Shown piece after piece: positions 19,110 through 30,604 of a stretch of 64,000 nucleotides of DNA. This DNA is from Psychrobacter maritimus. Lineage in GTDB: Bacteria; Pseudomonadota; Gammaproteobacteria; Pseudomonadales; Moraxellaceae. A model generated the notes under the pieces. That model worked only from the letters and a program-made list of their open reading frames with translations. It was not told the origin of the DNA and searched no databases. The stretch is from assembly GCF_904846345.1 (NCBI RefSeq), contig NZ_CAJHAJ010000003.1:1-64000 (forward strand), written 5' to 3'. Numbering within the stretch: the first letter of the stretch is position 1; every line of letters starts with the position of its first letter. The position numbers and the translations under genes are program-made.

Positions 19110-19138
19110 TTGTCACGTCATTGTTGACCACGTGTAAT
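19110..19138 (+). promoter_or_regulatory. Candidate promoter for the nuo operon
   Basis: TTGTCA (19110-19115), a 17-bp spacer and TGTAAT (19133-19138) fit a sigma70 promoter. Transcription would start near 19145, leaving a leader of about 375 nt before nuoA that includes the 17-bp tandem repeat. Confidence 0.35.
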
Positions 19139-19346
19139 GAGCTATTAAATCAATTAAGTAAACACCGGATATGATATTGATTTAATACGTTGATCTTACG
19201 TTGTTACAAGATGCGTTGGGCGACCAGCCTTTTTATCCGTGTACAGAGCGGAACATCTACAGTTGGTCACGTCTGACATCGTCGTCAATAAGCTTGATAA
19301 TTGGTTATTACCAGCACAGTAGCTATAATAGTCATTGATTTATATA

Positions 19347-19380
19347 ATCACTGAGTTATTTAAATCACTGAGTTATTTAA
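19347..19380 (+). repeat. Tandem 17-bp repeat upstream of nuoA
   Basis: ATCACTGAGTTATTTAA occurs twice back to back (19347-19363 and 19364-19380), exactly. It is 140 bp before the nuoA start and could be a duplicated regulator site or a simple duplication. Confidence 0.8.
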
Positions 19381-19519
19381 ACAAATTTACTCAAATAAAG
19401 TGACTCAATGACAGTTACTTTGTGTTTTCGTCTGCGTTACGCCTGTCGCCATTACCACCATTATTTGTGAGTATTTGCGGTGCGCTTGACACTCGATTGG
19501 GTGAGGAGCACGTATTATC

Positions 19520-20143
19520 ATGTCTGCTTTTAATTGGTCAGCAATCGCTTTTATTTTAGCCGCCATTGGGCTAGTTGTATTTATGCTGGTCGTTCCGCGC
19601 TTACTTGGCGGTCGCTCTCAGGGCTCACAAAAAGAAGAGGTATTTGAAGCGGGTGTTGTCGGAGCTGGCAACGCCCGCATTCGTTTGTCTGCTAAATTCT
19701 ATTTGGTGGCCATCTTCTTCGTTATTTTTGATTTAGAGGCGCTGTATCTATATGCCTATGCGGTTTCCGTTCGTGAGGCTGGCTGGCTTGGCTTTGTCGC
19801 TGCCGCGATATTTATCACCATCTTGATTATTGGCTTGGTATACGAGCTCAGTCTGGGTGCGATGAACTGGGCACCGGCGGATAAACGCCGTAAGCAACCT
19901 CGCTTACATGCGGCTCCGGCAGGTTTCAATTTGGCAGACATCACCAAATTTGATGGCGTTGATGAGCTGATGGTTGATCCGACGGGTAAAATACCGGCGC
20001 AATCTTCAGGGCAAATTAATGTCTCGAACAACATTGAGACCAATCGTCGTCATTTGCAGAATATCGATCATATTAATACCACAGGTAATATTACCTCCGT
20101 GGATTTTGCCACCTCTGCGCAGCCCGATAAGGTCGAACGCTAA
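19520..20143 (+). CDS. nuoA: NADH-quinone oxidoreductase subunit A
   Basis: NuoA is a small membrane-arm subunit at the junction with the peripheral arm of complex I. Three helices are visible (about 7-27, 66-86, 92-112) with the conserved loop YECG-equivalent KEEVFEAGVVGAGNARIRLS and the signature KFYLVAIFFVIFDLEALYLY. The chain is 207 residues, well above the 120-150 usual for NuoA, because of a hydrophilic tail after residue 125. GAGGAG lies about 12 nt before the ATG. It is the first gene of the operon. Confidence 0.95.
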   Translation: MSAFNWSAIAFILAAIGLVVFMLVVPRLLGGRSQGSQKEEVFEAGVVGAGNARIRLSAKFYLVAIFFVIFDLEALYLYAYAVSVREAGWLGFVAAAIFITILIIGLVYELSLGAMNWAPADKRRKQPRLHAAPAGFNLADITKFDGVDELMVDPTGKIPAQSSGQINVSNNIETNRRHLQNIDHINTTGNITSVDFATSAQPDKVER

Positions 20144-20292
20144 TTGCTTATAGCTAGATTAGCTTATTATAGCTAGATTGTTTTAGCCTTATTCCCGCAT
20201 GTCAGCATGATTAATTTATTCATAATAGAAGTTATGGCGCTCGTAGTGGCAATCTGATTGCCGCATGGCGCTTAAAATAAAGGTTGTATGTT

Positions 20293-20961
20293 ATGAAATA
20301 CACATTAACAAAAGCCAACCCTGATGCAGATACCTATCCTGCACAGACTAGTCAAACGGTCAATGATCCGCTCGAAGACGAAGTCAATAAAAACGTCTTT
20401 ATGGGTCGTCTCGAAGACCTTGTCCATTCAACAGCAAACTGGGGGCGCAAGCACTCACTGTGGCCATTTAACTTTGGTACCTCATGCTGTTATGTCGAAT
20501 ATGCAACTACCTTAACTGCGGTTCACGATTTATCACGCTTTGGTGCCGAAGTTATTCGCGCCTCGCCCCGTCAGGCGGACGTGATGATTGTTGCTGGTAC
20601 TTGCTTTGTAAAAATGGCACCGGTTATTCAGCGTCTATATGAGCAAATGCTTGAGCCAAAATGGGTCATCTCAATGGGTGCTTGTGCCAACTCGGGCGGT
20701 ATGTATGACATCTACTCAGTGGTGCAAGGCGTGGATAAAATCATACCTGTCGATGTCTATGTCCCCGGTTGTCCGCCGCGTCCAGAAGCTTTGATTCAAG
20801 GCTTGATGCTGCTGCAAGAGTCGATTACTAAAGAGCGTCGTCCGCTGGGTATTCATGTCAATGAGCAGGGTATCTATCAGCCACAAATGACGCCTGAGCG
20901 TGACCGTAAGCAAGCAGATCGTATCGCTGTGAAAAACTTGCGTAGCCCAGATAGTATTTAA
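20293..20961 (+). CDS. nuoB: NADH-quinone oxidoreductase subunit B
   Basis: NuoB carries cluster N2, the last iron-sulphur centre before quinone. Ligands are visible in [12 protein letters not shown] (adjacent cysteines), [10 protein letters not shown] and VPGCPPRPE. The ATG at 20293 is chosen over the in-frame TTG at 20284, which would leave no room for the AAAGG ribosome binding site at 20279-20283; this gives 222 residues. It follows nuoA after about 150 bp containing two TATAGCTAGATT repeats. Confidence 0.96.
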   Translation: MKYTLTKANPDADTYPAQTSQTVNDPLEDEVNKNVFMGRLEDLVHSTANWGRKHSLWPFNFGTSCCYVEYATTLTAVHDLSRFGAEVIRASPRQADVMIVAGTCFVKMAPVIQRLYEQMLEPKWVISMGACANSGGMYDIYSVVQGVDKIIPVDVYVPGCPPRPEALIQGLMLLQESITKERRPLGIHVNEQGIYQPQMTPERDRKQADRIAVKNLRSPDSI

Positions 20962-21080
20962 TCAGCAAGCATGTAGCCAAACTGTATGTGAAAAAGCAAT
21001 ATTTAAGCATCAGGTATTTTATTTGCTTGTTTGGCTCAATAATTCATAATCCGTAAAAATGCTCAGTACGCATATATTCA

Positions 21081-21140
21081 TCGTAGTTCAGTTATGATCA
21101 ACATAGTTCAGTTGTGTTCAACATAGCTTAATTATGATTA
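21081..21140 (+). repeat. Three imperfect 20-bp tandem repeats before nuoCD
   Basis: TCGTAGTTCAGTTATGATCA, ACATAGTTCAGTTGTGTTCA and ACATAGCTTAATTATGATTA follow each other in exact 20-bp register and end 20 bp before the nuoCD ATG. The shared skeleton is xxxTAGyTyArTTrTGwTyA. Confidence 0.75.
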
Positions 21141-21159
21141 ATGAAGGAATACATCATTC

Positions 21160-22935
21160 ATGGTCACGGTAGTCGAAAACATAGATCCTAAGATTAAGCC
21201 TGTCCCAGCGGTTATCACCGAGCTTGAGCAGAAGTATGCCGGTAAGTTTGTCGTACAGCACACGGTGGATGAGATTCCAACGGTGTGGGTTGCGCGTGCC
21301 GACTTATTAGACGTTCTATTATACCTGCGTAAATTGCCAAAACCTTATGTCATGCTATTTGACTTATCAGCGATAGATGAGCGCTTGCGTCAACATCGTC
21401 AAGGTTTGCCTGACAGCGATTTTACAGTGTTTTATCATTTGATGTCGCTTGAGCGTAATAGCGATGTGCGTATCAAAGTCGCGCTAAGCGAAGACGATAT
21501 TAATGTACCGAGCGCGACCAAGATTTGGCCAAATGCCAACTGGTATGAGCGTGAAGTGTGGGATATGTTTGGTATTGTCTTTACAGGTCATCCGCATTTA
21601 ACCCGTATTTTATTACCTAAATATTGGGAAGGTCATCCACTGCGCAAAGAATATCATGCGCGGGCGACTGAATTTACCCCGTATTTCTTGAATACCGCCA
21701 AACAACAATACGAGCAAGAAAACCTGCGCTTTGTCCCTGAAGAGTGGGGCATGAAACGCTCGGGTCGTGATGAAGACTTTATGTTCTTGAACATCGGTCC
21801 TAACCATCCATCGGCTCACGGTGCTTTCCGTTTGGTGCTACAGCTTGATGGCGAAGAAGTCGTTGATTGTATTCCCGATATTGGCTATCACCATCGCGGC
21901 GCCGAAAAGATGGCTGAGCGTCAAACGTGGCACTCATATATTCCTTATACCGACCGTATTGACTATCTCGGCGGCGTCATGAATGAGCTACCGTATATCA
22001 TGTCGGTTGAAAAGCTTGCCGGTATCACCATTCCACCGCGCGCTGAAACCATCCGCGTGATGATGAGTGAGTTTTTCCGTATTACCAATAACTTGCTGTT
22101 CGTCGGTACCTTTATTCAGGATGCGGGCGGTATGACGCCAGTATTCTATATGTTTACCGATCGCCAAAAAGCTTATGACGTCATCGAAGCCGTGACTGGC
22201 TATCGTATGCACCCAGCATGGTTCCGTATCGGCGGTACAGCGCATGATTTACCGCGTGGCTGGCAGCGTTTGGTTCGCGAGTTCTTAGAATGGATGCCAA
22301 AACGTCTGGATGAGTATGTCAAAGCAGCGCTGCAAAACAGTGTGCTTAAAGGTCGTACCCAAGGCGTTGCGCAATATAATACCAAGCAAGCATTGGCATG
22401 GGGCGTGACTGGTGCAGGTTTACGTGCAACAGGTTTGGATTTTGATTTGCGTAAAGCACGTCCGTATATGGGCTACGAGAATTACGACTTTGAAGTTCCA
22501 GTCGGCTATAACGGCGATGCTTATGATCGCTGTATGGTAAAAGTTGAAGAGATGCGCCAGTCGTTACGTATTATCCGTCAATGTATGGATAATATGCCGC
22601 AAGGTCCTTATAAGGCGGATCATCCATTGGCAGTACCACCGCCAAAAGACCGTACCTTGAATGACATCGAAACCTTGATTAACCACTTTATCTCCGTTTC
22701 TTGGGGTCCTGTGATGCCAGCGGGTGAGTGCACCACGATTGTTGAAGCCACCAAAGGTCTAAACAGTTATTACATCACCTCAGATAAAGCGACGATGAGC
22801 TATCGTACTCGTATCCGTACGCCGACATTTGCGCACCTGCAGCAGATGCCATCGGTGATTAATGGCTCATTGGTATCCGATGCCATTATGTATTTGGCAT
22901 CGATTGATATTGTGATGGCCGATTGTGACCGCTAA
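21160..22935 (+). CDS. nuoCD: NADH-quinone oxidoreductase fused subunits C and D
   Basis: The 591-residue protein joins NuoC (about 30-190, with [21 protein letters not shown]) to NuoD (about 205-591, with [15 protein letters not shown] and the quinone-site region [13 protein letters not shown]). The fusion is normal in E. coli-type complex I. NuoD shapes the quinone pocket with NuoB; NuoC supports the peripheral arm. AAGGA lies 11 nt before the ATG. A 198-bp spacer with three 20-bp repeats separates it from nuoB. Confidence 0.97.
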   Translation: MVTVVENIDPKIKPVPAVITELEQKYAGKFVVQHTVDEIPTVWVARADLLDVLLYLRKLPKPYVMLFDLSAIDERLRQHRQGLPDSDFTVFYHLMSLERNSDVRIKVALSEDDINVPSATKIWPNANWYEREVWDMFGIVFTGHPHLTRILLPKYWEGHPLRKEYHARATEFTPYFLNTAKQQYEQENLRFVPEEWGMKRSGRDEDFMFLNIGPNHPSAHGAFRLVLQLDGEEVVDCIPDIGYHHRGAEKMAERQTWHSYIPYTDRIDYLGGVMNELPYIMSVEKLAGITIPPRAETIRVMMSEFFRITNNLLFVGTFIQDAGGMTPVFYMFTDRQKAYDVIEAVTGYRMHPAWFRIGGTAHDLPRGWQRLVREFLEWMPKRLDEYVKAALQNSVLKGRTQGVAQYNTKQALAWGVTGAGLRATGLDFDLRKARPYMGYENYDFEVPVGYNGDAYDRCMVKVEEMRQSLRIIRQCMDNMPQGPYKADHPLAVPPPKDRTLNDIETLINHFISVSWGPVMPAGECTTIVEATKGLNSYYITSDKATMSYRTRIRTPTFAHLQQMPSVINGSLVSDAIMYLASIDIVMADCDR

Positions 22936-23126
22936 ATGTTAGCCGTAATGCATTGATCATCATCTTTTATCAATGCTAAATGCTATTAATGTCAAATATT
23001 AGAAGTTAAGTATTAAAAGTAAGACACGTTCATTAACATGTTATCGCCAAACTGGCACACCAAAACGCTGTCGTTGCGCCATGAGCGCAACCTTAACAGT
23101 GGGCTGAGTGAGGAAAGAAAAAGATT

Positions 23127-23636
23127 ATGAGAATTGTTTCCGATAAAATGCCAAAAGTAGATGTGGCAAGTATCTTAACCGCTGAAGAAATTGCGGCTAT
23201 CCATGAGTTTATGCATCATTATCCCCATCCACGGGCAGCGTCTTTAGATGCACTAAAAATCGTACAAAAGCGTAATGGCTGGGTCGATGATGCACAAGTC
23301 AATGCCATCGCTAATATTCTAAATATTCCTGTGACCGATATGGATGGGGTGGCAACCTTCTTTAACCGTATTTATCGTCAGCCAGTCGGTCGCAATGTCA
23401 TCCTTATTTGTGATTCAGTGGCTTGTTATCTAACCGGTTACGAAGCACTGGCCGCTGAATTAAAAGCGCAGCTGGGCATCGACTATGGTCAGACTACCGC
23501 TGATAACCGCTTTACGCTATTGCCGATTTGCTGTTTGGGCAACTGTGACAAAGGTCCTGCTGTCTTAATTAATGAAGACACCTATGGTCCTGTGCAGCCC
23601 ACCGAAGTCGCCCAATTGTTGGAGCTATACGCATGA
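23127..23636 (+). CDS. nuoE: NADH-quinone oxidoreductase subunit E
   Basis: This 24-kDa-type subunit holds the [2Fe-2S] cluster N1a. Its four Cys are seen in [12 protein letters not shown] and [11 protein letters not shown], and the N-terminal helical domain has [21 protein letters not shown]. The ATG of nuoF overlaps its stop (ATGA-type overlap at 23633-23636), so the two are translationally coupled. It matches the 165-170-residue length of the family. Confidence 0.96.
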   Translation: MRIVSDKMPKVDVASILTAEEIAAIHEFMHHYPHPRAASLDALKIVQKRNGWVDDAQVNAIANILNIPVTDMDGVATFFNRIYRQPVGRNVILICDSVACYLTGYEALAAELKAQLGIDYGQTTADNRFTLLPICCLGNCDKGPAVLINEDTYGPVQPTEVAQLLELYA

Positions 23637-25057
23637 GTTTAACGATTTCAGAGCAGATTGCTCGTCGCGGTCAAGGCAAAGCGCCAAGCCAATTAAATGA
23701 CCAGCGCATTCCTGTTTATGGCGATAAAGCGACCGCAACTAGTGAAACCAAACCATTAACATGGCGCCTCGCCCATCACGATGCGGTATTGGATTTAGCC
23801 ACTTATGAATCACTACGCGGATTTGAAGCCTTAAAAATGGCTTTAAACCAATCGCCAGCCGACACTTTAAATACCATTAAAGAAGCAGTGGTCAAAGGTC
23901 GTGGCGGTGCAGGTTTCCCAGCCGGTATTAAATGGTCGCTCATGGCACCACCCGATGGCGGTCCACGTTATCTGGTTTGTAATGCCGATGAGATGGAGCC
24001 GGGCACTTTTAAAGACCGTCTCTTGATGGAGCGTCTACCGCTACAGCTTATCGAAGGTATGCTGATTTCTGCCTACGCGATTGGTGCAACGGCAGGCTAT
24101 ATCTTTATTCGCGGCGAGTATATCTTAGCAGCAGAGCGTCTAACGGCTGCGCTTGAAGAATTGCGTGCCAATAATTTGGTCGGCGACAATATCTTAGGCT
24201 CAGACTTTAGCTTTGATTTGCACGTCCATACCGGCGCTGGTCGTTATATTTGCGGTGAAGAAACCGCTTTGATTAACTGCCTAGAAGGTCGCCGTGCCAA
24301 TCCGCGTACCAAACCACCATTTCCGCAGGTGGCAGGTGCATGGGGTCGTCCAACCGTCGTTAATAACGTTGAAACTCTACATAACGTTTCAGCGATTATT
24401 TTGCATGGTAGTAAATGGTATCAAGACTTACCAAAAGCCAAAGGCGTGGTCGAAACTCCGGGTACTAAGCTGTTTGGTTGTTCAGGTCTGGTCAATGATC
24501 CCGGTCTATGGGAGTTACCATTTGGTTATACAGCGCGCGAAATTATCGAAGATTTCGCTGGCGGTATGCAGGAAGGTAAAAAGCTCAAGGCTTGGCTACC
24601 GGGCGGTGCATCAACCGACTTTTTAACCGCTGACCATTTAGATACCGTCGTCGATTTTGACACCATTCAAAAAGCCGGTAGCCGTATGGGTACTGGGCTA
24701 ATCATGGTCGTCGATGAAGAACAAGACATGGTGCCATTACTGCGTAACCTTGAGATTTTCTTCCAACGTGAATCGTGCGGTTGGTGTACGCCATGCCGTG
24801 ATGGTCTACCGTGGGGCGTAAAAATATTGACCGCTATCAATGATGGTCAAGGTCAAATCGGTGACGTTGAGAAATTAGAAGGCTTAACCCGTGATTTATG
24901 GATCGGTAAAACCTTCTGTGCCCATGCGCCGGGTGCGATGGAACCACTGATGAGTGCAATTAAATATTTCCGTCCTGAGTTTGATCAAAAAATTGCGCAG
25001 GCGGTTGGTGAAGATGTCATTGAGGCTGCAGCCAATCAACAGCCAGAAGTGAAATAA
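23633..25057 (+). CDS. nuoF: NADH-quinone oxidoreductase subunit F
   Basis: NuoF binds NADH and FMN and carries cluster N3. Seen are the FMN/NADH glycine-rich [14 protein letters not shown], the second loop [19 protein letters not shown], and the cluster motif [12 protein letters not shown] with the distant fourth ligand in [10 protein letters not shown]. At 474 residues it is slightly longer than E. coli NuoF through an N-terminal extension. It overlaps nuoE by 4 bp and is 10 bp before nuoG. Confidence 0.97.
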   Translation: MSLTISEQIARRGQGKAPSQLNDQRIPVYGDKATATSETKPLTWRLAHHDAVLDLATYESLRGFEALKMALNQSPADTLNTIKEAVVKGRGGAGFPAGIKWSLMAPPDGGPRYLVCNADEMEPGTFKDRLLMERLPLQLIEGMLISAYAIGATAGYIFIRGEYILAAERLTAALEELRANNLVGDNILGSDFSFDLHVHTGAGRYICGEETALINCLEGRRANPRTKPPFPQVAGAWGRPTVVNNVETLHNVSAIILHGSKWYQDLPKAKGVVETPGTKLFGCSGLVNDPGLWELPFGYTAREIIEDFAGGMQEGKKLKAWLPGGASTDFLTADHLDTVVDFDTIQKAGSRMGTGLIMVVDEEQDMVPLLRNLEIFFQRESCGWCTPCRDGLPWGVKILTAINDGQGQIGDVEKLEGLTRDLWIGKTFCAHAPGAMEPLMSAIKYFRPEFDQKIAQAVGEDVIEAAANQQPEVK

Positions 25058-25067
25058 GGAGAGCGGC

Positions 25068-28000
25068 ATGGCAGTCATACATATTGATGGAACCACTGTC
25101 GAAGTAGATAGCGCAGATAACTTGCTGCAAGCATGTTTATCACTCGGCATTGATGTGCCGTATTTTTGTTATCACCCCGCCTTAGGTTCAGTCGGCTCTT
25201 GCCGTCAGTGTGCGGTTAAGCAATATCAGTCTAAAGAAGATATGGAAGCGGGTCGCGGTCGCCTCGTGATGTCATGTATGGTCGCTCCGGGCGATGATAT
25301 GTACATCTCGGTCACCGATGATGAAGCCAAAGCCTTTCGTAAGTCGATGGTTGAGCTGTTGATGATTAACCATCCGCATGACTGTCCAACTTGTGAAGAA
25401 GGCGGACATTGTCATTTGCAAGACATGACCTATATGTCAGGTCATAGCCGCCGTCGCTATCGCTTTACTAAGCGTACCCATCATAATCAAGAACTTGGGC
25501 CGTTTATCGCTCATGAGATGAACCGCTGTATCGCTTGCTATCGCTGCGTCCGTTTTTATAAAGACTATGCGGGCGGCGAAGATTTGGGCGTTTATGGTTC
25601 AAATGAGCGCGTTTATTTTGGTCGTGATAAAGACGGTCAGTTCGAAAGCGAGTTCTCTGGTAACTTAACCGAAGTGTGCCCAACCGGTGTGTTTACCGAT
25701 AAAACCCACTCTGAGCGCTATAACCGTAAATGGGATATGCAGTATGCGCCAAGCATCTGTCATGGTTGCTCAGCCGGTTGTAATATCTCTCCGGGCGAGC
25801 GTTATGGTGAATTACGCCGTATTGAAAACCGCTATAACGGTGAAGTAAACCGTTACTTCTTATGTGACCGCGGTCGCTTTGGTTACGGTTATGTCAATCG
25901 CGAAGACCGTCCAACGCAAGCGCTTGAGCTTATCAATGATAAGCACGTTAAAATCAATATCGATTATGCCCTCGATGAAACCATCAAACGTATCAAAGAT
26001 AAAAAAGTCATCGGTATTGGCTCACCACGTGCCAGCCTTGAGACCAACTTTGCGCTAAAAAACATGGTTGGCTTTGATAACTTTTCAACTGGTTTAAACC
26101 ATCAGCAGCAAGCACTGGTTAATAAGTGCATTGAAGTATTAAGCACCGAGGGTATTTATAACCCCGGTATGACGGATATTGAAAGCCATGATGCGGTATT
26201 GGTACTAGGTGAAGATATCACCCAAACCTCATCACGTGTGGCGCTATCGATTCGTCAAGCGGCAAAAAATGAAGCCATTAAAATGGCTGCTGCTACCAAA
26301 ACACAATCGTGGTTGGCTGAGCCAGTCAAACGTATTGGTCAAGGTGTACAAAGTCCGGTATACGTCATCGATGTTATCCAAACTAAGCTAGAAGATATCA
26401 GTAAAGTCAGCGTCGTTGCGACACCTGAAGATATTACTAAGCTTGGCTTTAAAGTCGCTGATGCGATTGCTGATTTTGCTGATGATTTAGCAGAAATCGC
26501 AGAACCAACGTCAGATGACGATGTTAATGGTGATGCTATGCAAGCGTTGGCACAGCAAATTGCTTATGACTTGATTCAAGCCGATAAGCCGTTGGTGGTT
26601 TCGGGTACTAGCTTATCATCGACTGCTTTGATAGAAGCAGCAGCACAAATTACCCAAGCATTGAGCCAAAAGCGGGCAGCGATTAAAGCGACTGAGCAGC
26701 ATCAGGTTGAGGCGCATAATGCTCTAGTTCGTGATAAACAGCTTCGTGATGAGCAGGTTGCAGCCGCTGAAGCACAAGCAACAACCCCTCAACAGAGTGA
26801 AGACAAAGACTTATCTGCTAAGCCGAACAAACCTGAAACCGGCGTTGACACAGAAGCGCAAGACGACGTCGAGCGTAAACCGGCAACCAAGCTTGAGCTA
26901 AAAGAAGTTAATAAACAATACCATGCGCAAGCTGGTATTTATTTAGCGGTTCCTGATGCCAATAGCATTGGTGTTTGTATGCTTGGCGGTCAATCAGTCG
27001 AAGAGTTATTAGCGACTGATTTCGATGTGGTCATCGTTGCTGAAAATCAGTTAACCGATGCCATTGATGCGCACAAATTAAGCCAGCTATTGACTGACAA
27101 AACCGTCATCGCCCTTGACCATCAGCTCCTTGATTGGCATAAAGACGTCGATATCGTCTTACCAGCTGCTAGTTTTGCGGAAGCGGATGGTACGCTTATC
27201 TCTGCTGAAGGTCGCGCGCAGCGCTTCTTTCAAGTTTATGATAACGAATATTATCATCCGATGAGCAGTATCAAAGAAGGCTGGCGCTGGTTACATGCGG
27301 TTCATAGCAGCTTAGAAGGTCGCGATGTCGACTGGACACAGCTTGATGATGTCATCAATGCATTGGTTGCCACCCATCCTAAACTTGCTGGTATTAAGGG
27401 CGCTGCTCCGGATGCCGATTACCGTATGACCGGTCTAAAAATTGCCCGTCAGCCGCGCCGCTACTCAGGCCGTACTTCTATGCGTGCACCGGTATCTGTG
27501 CATGAGCCGATGCAGCCAAAAGATTTGGATACCGGTTTAACCTTCTCAATGGAAGGCTATAGCGGTAAGCAAACGCCAAGCTCGATGATTCCTTTTGCCA
27601 ATGCGGCAGGTTGGAACTCACCGCAAGCATGGAATAAATACCAAGATAAAGTCGGTGGTAGCCTCAAAAATGGTGATCCAGGCGTCCGTCTGTTTGATCA
27701 ATTAGAGCGCTTAGCCACGCGTCAATATGTTGCCCCAGAAGTTACTTCGGTGACGACCACGGATATGCAGCAAGGACAAGCAAAACTGGTACCTATTTAT
27801 AACCTTTATGCCAGCTCTATGATGGCATCACGTAGCCCCGTCGTTGCTGAGCAATTACCGCTAGCCACATGGCGCGTCGGTATTGATGATGCCAAAGACT
27901 GGGGTCTTGCAGCGGGTGATTATCTGGCGATTGAGATTGATAAACAGCAAATCACCTTACCCGTTGAGCTCGTTGGTTACTTAGCAGAAGGTTGTATCGG

Positions 28001-28175
28001 CTATCCAGTTGGGCAGGTGGATATCATCCATCCGTCAATGCCAGCATCGGTACGTAAAGTTGATGCGCCGGTGACGATGATGGGCAGCATGGCGACTGAT
28101 AGTACTTTAACCGCCAATACCAATAACCGCGCAACGCCAGTAAGCAGCGCGCCGACCACCACACAGGAGGTGTAA
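25068..28175 (+). CDS. nuoG: NADH-quinone oxidoreductase subunit G, with a charged insert
   Basis: NuoG carries clusters N1b, N4, N5 and the off-pathway N7. Visible: [15 protein letters not shown] (N1b), [12 protein letters not shown] (His-ligated N5), [10 protein letters not shown] with CPTG (N4) and CHGCSAGC with a distal Cys in FLCDRG (N7, as in E. coli). The molybdopterin-type C-terminal domain follows. The protein is 1035 residues; about 100 extra residues near 520-625 are rich in Ala/Gln/Glu/Lys and look like a coiled or disordered insert within the C-terminal domain. AGGAG precedes the ATG. Confidence 0.96.
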   Translation: MAVIHIDGTTVEVDSADNLLQACLSLGIDVPYFCYHPALGSVGSCRQCAVKQYQSKEDMEAGRGRLVMSCMVAPGDDMYISVTDDEAKAFRKSMVELLMINHPHDCPTCEEGGHCHLQDMTYMSGHSRRRYRFTKRTHHNQELGPFIAHEMNRCIACYRCVRFYKDYAGGEDLGVYGSNERVYFGRDKDGQFESEFSGNLTEVCPTGVFTDKTHSERYNRKWDMQYAPSICHGCSAGCNISPGERYGELRRIENRYNGEVNRYFLCDRGRFGYGYVNREDRPTQALELINDKHVKINIDYALDETIKRIKDKKVIGIGSPRASLETNFALKNMVGFDNFSTGLNHQQQALVNKCIEVLSTEGIYNPGMTDIESHDAVLVLGEDITQTSSRVALSIRQAAKNEAIKMAAATKTQSWLAEPVKRIGQGVQSPVYVIDVIQTKLEDISKVSVVATPEDITKLGFKVADAIADFADDLAEIAEPTSDDDVNGDAMQALAQQIAYDLIQADKPLVVSGTSLSSTALIEAAAQITQALSQKRAAIKATEQHQVEAHNALVRDKQLRDEQVAAAEAQATTPQQSEDKDLSAKPNKPETGVDTEAQDDVERKPATKLELKEVNKQYHAQAGIYLAVPDANSIGVCMLGGQSVEELLATDFDVVIVAENQLTDAIDAHKLSQLLTDKTVIALDHQLLDWHKDVDIVLPAASFAEADGTLISAEGRAQRFFQVYDNEYYHPMSSIKEGWRWLHAVHSSLEGRDVDWTQLDDVINALVATHPKLAGIKGAAPDADYRMTGLKIARQPRRYSGRTSMRAPVSVHEPMQPKDLDTGLTFSMEGYSGKQTPSSMIPFANAAGWNSPQAWNKYQDKVGGSLKNGDPGVRLFDQLERLATRQYVAPEVTSVTTTDMQQGQAKLVPIYNLYASSMMASRSPVVAEQLPLATWRVGIDDAKDWGLAAGDYLAIEIDKQQITLPVELVGYLAEGCIGYPVGQVDIIHPSMPASVRKVDAPVTMMGSMATDSTLTANTNNRATPVSSAPTTTQEV

Positions 28176-28176
28176 T

Positions 28177-29220
28177 ATGCAAGTTACCCGTATTATCCCT
28201 GATGTGCCAAGCTTTTTGGCTGGTATGATGACCTTTGATACCTGGTCGATACTCTTTATGGTCGTGCAATCGCTGGTCATCTTTTTGGTGGTCGTCATTG
28301 TGGCGGCAATGATGATTATTTATGAGCGCCGCATGCTTGCACTCTGGCAAGACCGTTACGGTCCGAACCGTGTTGGTCCGTTTGGCTCGTTGCAGCTGGT
28401 TGCTGATATGCTCAAAATCTTCTTTAAAGAAGATTGGACGCCAAACTTTACCGATAAGTTTATGTTTACCTTGGCGCCAGCGGTTGCCATGTTTACTGCT
28501 TTGGCCTCTTTCGCCATTATCCCTATCTCGCCATCCCTTGGCGTTGCTGATTGGGATATCGGTATTTTGTTCTTCTTTGCTATGGCAGGTATTGCTGTCT
28601 ATGCGGTGATGTTCGGTGGTTGGGCATCGGCCAATAAGTTCTCTTTACTTGGCGGCTTACGTTCTGCGGCGCAAACCATCAGTTATGAAGTCTTTTTGGG
28701 CTTATCATTGATGGGTGTGGTTGCACTGACTGGCTCATTTAACCTACGTGAAATCGTTGAATCGCAAATTGACGGCTGGTATATCATTCCGCAATTCTTT
28801 GGCTTTTTAACCTTTGTGGTTGCTGGTGTTGCTGTTACCCATAGACATCCATTTGATCAGCCGGAAGCCGAGCAAGAATTGGCCGAAGGTTATCATGTCG
28901 AATATTCTGGCATGAAGTTCGGTATGTTCTTTATCGGTGAATATGTCAACGTCGTACTGATTTCTGCGTTGATGACTTGTTTGTTCTTCGGTGGTTGGCT
29001 TGCGCCGTTTAATTTAGATATTCCGTTTATTCCACCAGCTTTTTGGTTCATGATTAAGACACTATTCTTTATGACCATGTTTATTTTGGCTCGAGGCTCA
29101 CTCATGCGTCCGCGCTATGATCAGGTGATGAACTTTGGCTGGAAAGTCTGCCTGCCGGTAACCTTGATTAATCTGTTGGTTACTGCTGCAGTCATTTTGA
29201 TTTTTTCCCCAACGTTATAG
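28177..29220 (+). CDS. nuoH: NADH-quinone oxidoreductase subunit H
   Basis: NuoH links the quinone site to the proton-pumping membrane arm. The 347-residue, eight-helix protein has the family motifs [21 protein letters not shown] and [24 protein letters not shown] (the latter spans the acidic quinone-channel loop). AGGAGG lies in the end of nuoG and one base separates the genes, so coupling is likely. Confidence 0.97.
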   Translation: MQVTRIIPDVPSFLAGMMTFDTWSILFMVVQSLVIFLVVVIVAAMMIIYERRMLALWQDRYGPNRVGPFGSLQLVADMLKIFFKEDWTPNFTDKFMFTLAPAVAMFTALASFAIIPISPSLGVADWDIGILFFFAMAGIAVYAVMFGGWASANKFSLLGGLRSAAQTISYEVFLGLSLMGVVALTGSFNLREIVESQIDGWYIIPQFFGFLTFVVAGVAVTHRHPFDQPEAEQELAEGYHVEYSGMKFGMFFIGEYVNVVLISALMTCLFFGGWLAPFNLDIPFIPPAFWFMIKTLFFMTMFILARGSLMRPRYDQVMNFGWKVCLPVTLINLLVTAAVILIFSPTL

Positions 29221-29288
29221 TCATTACTAGTAGCCATTACTAGCCATCACTGATGAACTAGGGTAAAGCTGATAAGGATAATAATCCC

Positions 29289-29837
29289 ATGTTTACTACT
29301 ATAAAAAAGACCGTCATTGGTATGTTTACCATTGTCCGAAGTATGTGGATGGTCAATAGTCATGCAATCAGGCCACGCGACACCATTCTTTATCCAGAAG
29401 TGCCGGTACCTGTACCGCCGCGCTTTCGCGGACGTATCATTTTGTCTCGTGACCCTGATGGTGATGAGCGCTGCGTCGCTTGTAACCTATGTGCTGTGGC
29501 ATGTCCGGTCGGCTGTATCTCACTGCAAAAAGCAGAACGTGAAGATGGACGCTGGTATCCAGAGTTTTTCCGCATCAACTTTTCACGCTGTATCTTTTGT
29601 GGATTGTGTGAAGAGGCGTGTCCGACGACCGCGATTCAGATGACCCCAGACTTTGAGATGGGCGAATATGTCCGTCAAGACTTGGTTTATGAAAAAGAGC
29701 ATTTGCTGATTTCAGGACCGGGTAAATATCCCGATTATAACTATTATCGCGTGACGGGTATGGCGGTAGCAGATAAACCAAAAGGCGCGGCACAAAATGA
29801 AGCTGCACCGATTGATCTAAGGAGCTTGCTACCATGA
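29289..29837 (+). CDS. nuoI: NADH-quinone oxidoreductase subunit I
   Basis: This ferredoxin-like subunit carries clusters N6a and N6b. The two 4Fe-4S motifs [15 protein letters not shown] and [15 protein letters not shown] are intact. At 182 residues it has the usual N-terminal amphipathic segment that docks on NuoH. AAGGAT lies about 12 nt before the ATG, and its stop overlaps the nuoJ start. Confidence 0.97.
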   Translation: MFTTIKKTVIGMFTIVRSMWMVNSHAIRPRDTILYPEVPVPVPPRFRGRIILSRDPDGDERCVACNLCAVACPVGCISLQKAEREDGRWYPEFFRINFSRCIFCGLCEEACPTTAIQMTPDFEMGEYVRQDLVYEKEHLLISGPGKYPDYNYYRVTGMAVADKPKGAAQNEAAPIDLRSLLP

Positions 29838-30604
29838 TGAATATTTTAAATAGTCCTGAATTGGCAGGGTTTTATGCGCTGGCAGCGGTGGCAATATTTG
29901 CCAGCTTGCGCGTGGTGACCCTCGCCAATCCAGTGCATGCTATTTTATCGATGATTGTGTCGTTATTGGCCATCTCAGGTATTTTCTTTGTATTAGGTGC
30001 ACCTTTTGCTGGTGCGCTTGAAGTGGTCGTTTATGCCGGTGCCATTATGGTGTTGTTCGTTTTCGTTATTATGATGCTAAATCTCGGCATGAGTAATGAT
30101 GAGCGCGAAGAGCGCTGGCTTGATGCCAAAACTTGGGCGGTACCGACGGGGCTAACGATTATTATCGCGGTTGTGCTGTATGCGATGATTGGTCTTAACC
30201 ATAATGAAGCGGCGATGATTGGCGGTACGACGATTTCAGCCAAAGCAGTAGGTACGGCGCTGTTTACCAAATATATTATGCTGATAGAAGTGGCGGCATT
30301 GCTCTTATTAGCCGCTTTGGTTGCCGCTTATCATTTGGGTAAAGAGTCTATCGATGATGAGATTGTTGGTAATGCAACCCAAGGTAACGATAGCCGAGGT
30401 GCTAGCCAAGCAACCAATCCAAATGTCGCCAGTATCAAACATTACGATGATAACGGCATGCCCATAGATACTGATACGGTAAACGGGGCTGAACCATACG
30501 AATATAAAGATGTTGACCCGCATGACTATGTTGGCAAGAAAGTCGGCATGAAAGCAGGTACGCAGGTAGGTGTGAATAAAGTCACGCGCAAGGAGTCGGA
30601 CTGA
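29834..30604 (+). CDS. nuoJ: NADH-quinone oxidoreductase subunit J, long C-terminus
   Basis: NuoJ is a five-helix membrane subunit; helix 3 with [18 protein letters not shown] is the conserved stretch with the pi-bulge region. The chain is 256 residues versus about 180 in E. coli: after the last helix (about 142-165) there is a hydrophilic tail of roughly 85 residues with Asp/Asn/Lys. The ATG pair at 29834/29837 overlaps the nuoI stop, with AAGGAG just upstream. Confidence 0.95.
   Translation: MMNILNSPELAGFYALAAVAIFASLRVVTLANPVHAILSMIVSLLAISGIFFVLGAPFAGALEVVVYAGAIMVLFVFVIMMLNLGMSNDEREERWLDAKTWAVPTGLTIIIAVVLYAMIGLNHNEAAMIGGTTISAKAVGTALFTKYIMLIEVAALLLLAALVAAYHLGKESIDDEIVGNATQGNDSRGASQATNPNVASIKHYDDNGMPIDTDTVNGAEPYEYKDVDPHDYVGKKVGMKAGTQVGVNKVTRKESD

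Larger units (their letters stand above)
18560..19519. other. Long untranslated region between rep and nuoA
   Basis: No open frame here has a convincing ribosome binding site or recognisable product. Visible elements are a candidate sigma70 promoter (19110-19138), a tandem 17-bp repeat (19347-19380), and A/T tracts near 19008-19027. The length is unusual for this gene-dense window; a small RNA or an extended nuo leader could be encoded but nothing decides it. Confidence 0.5.

Noticed and set aside
19488-19515. TTGACA near 19495 as a nuo promoter -35
   Set aside because: The matching -10 position would fall on the ribosome binding site and start codon of nuoA.
20149-20180. Two TATAGCTAGATT copies between nuoA and nuoB
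   Set aside because: Short, AT-rich and only two copies; not distinguishable from chance by eye.
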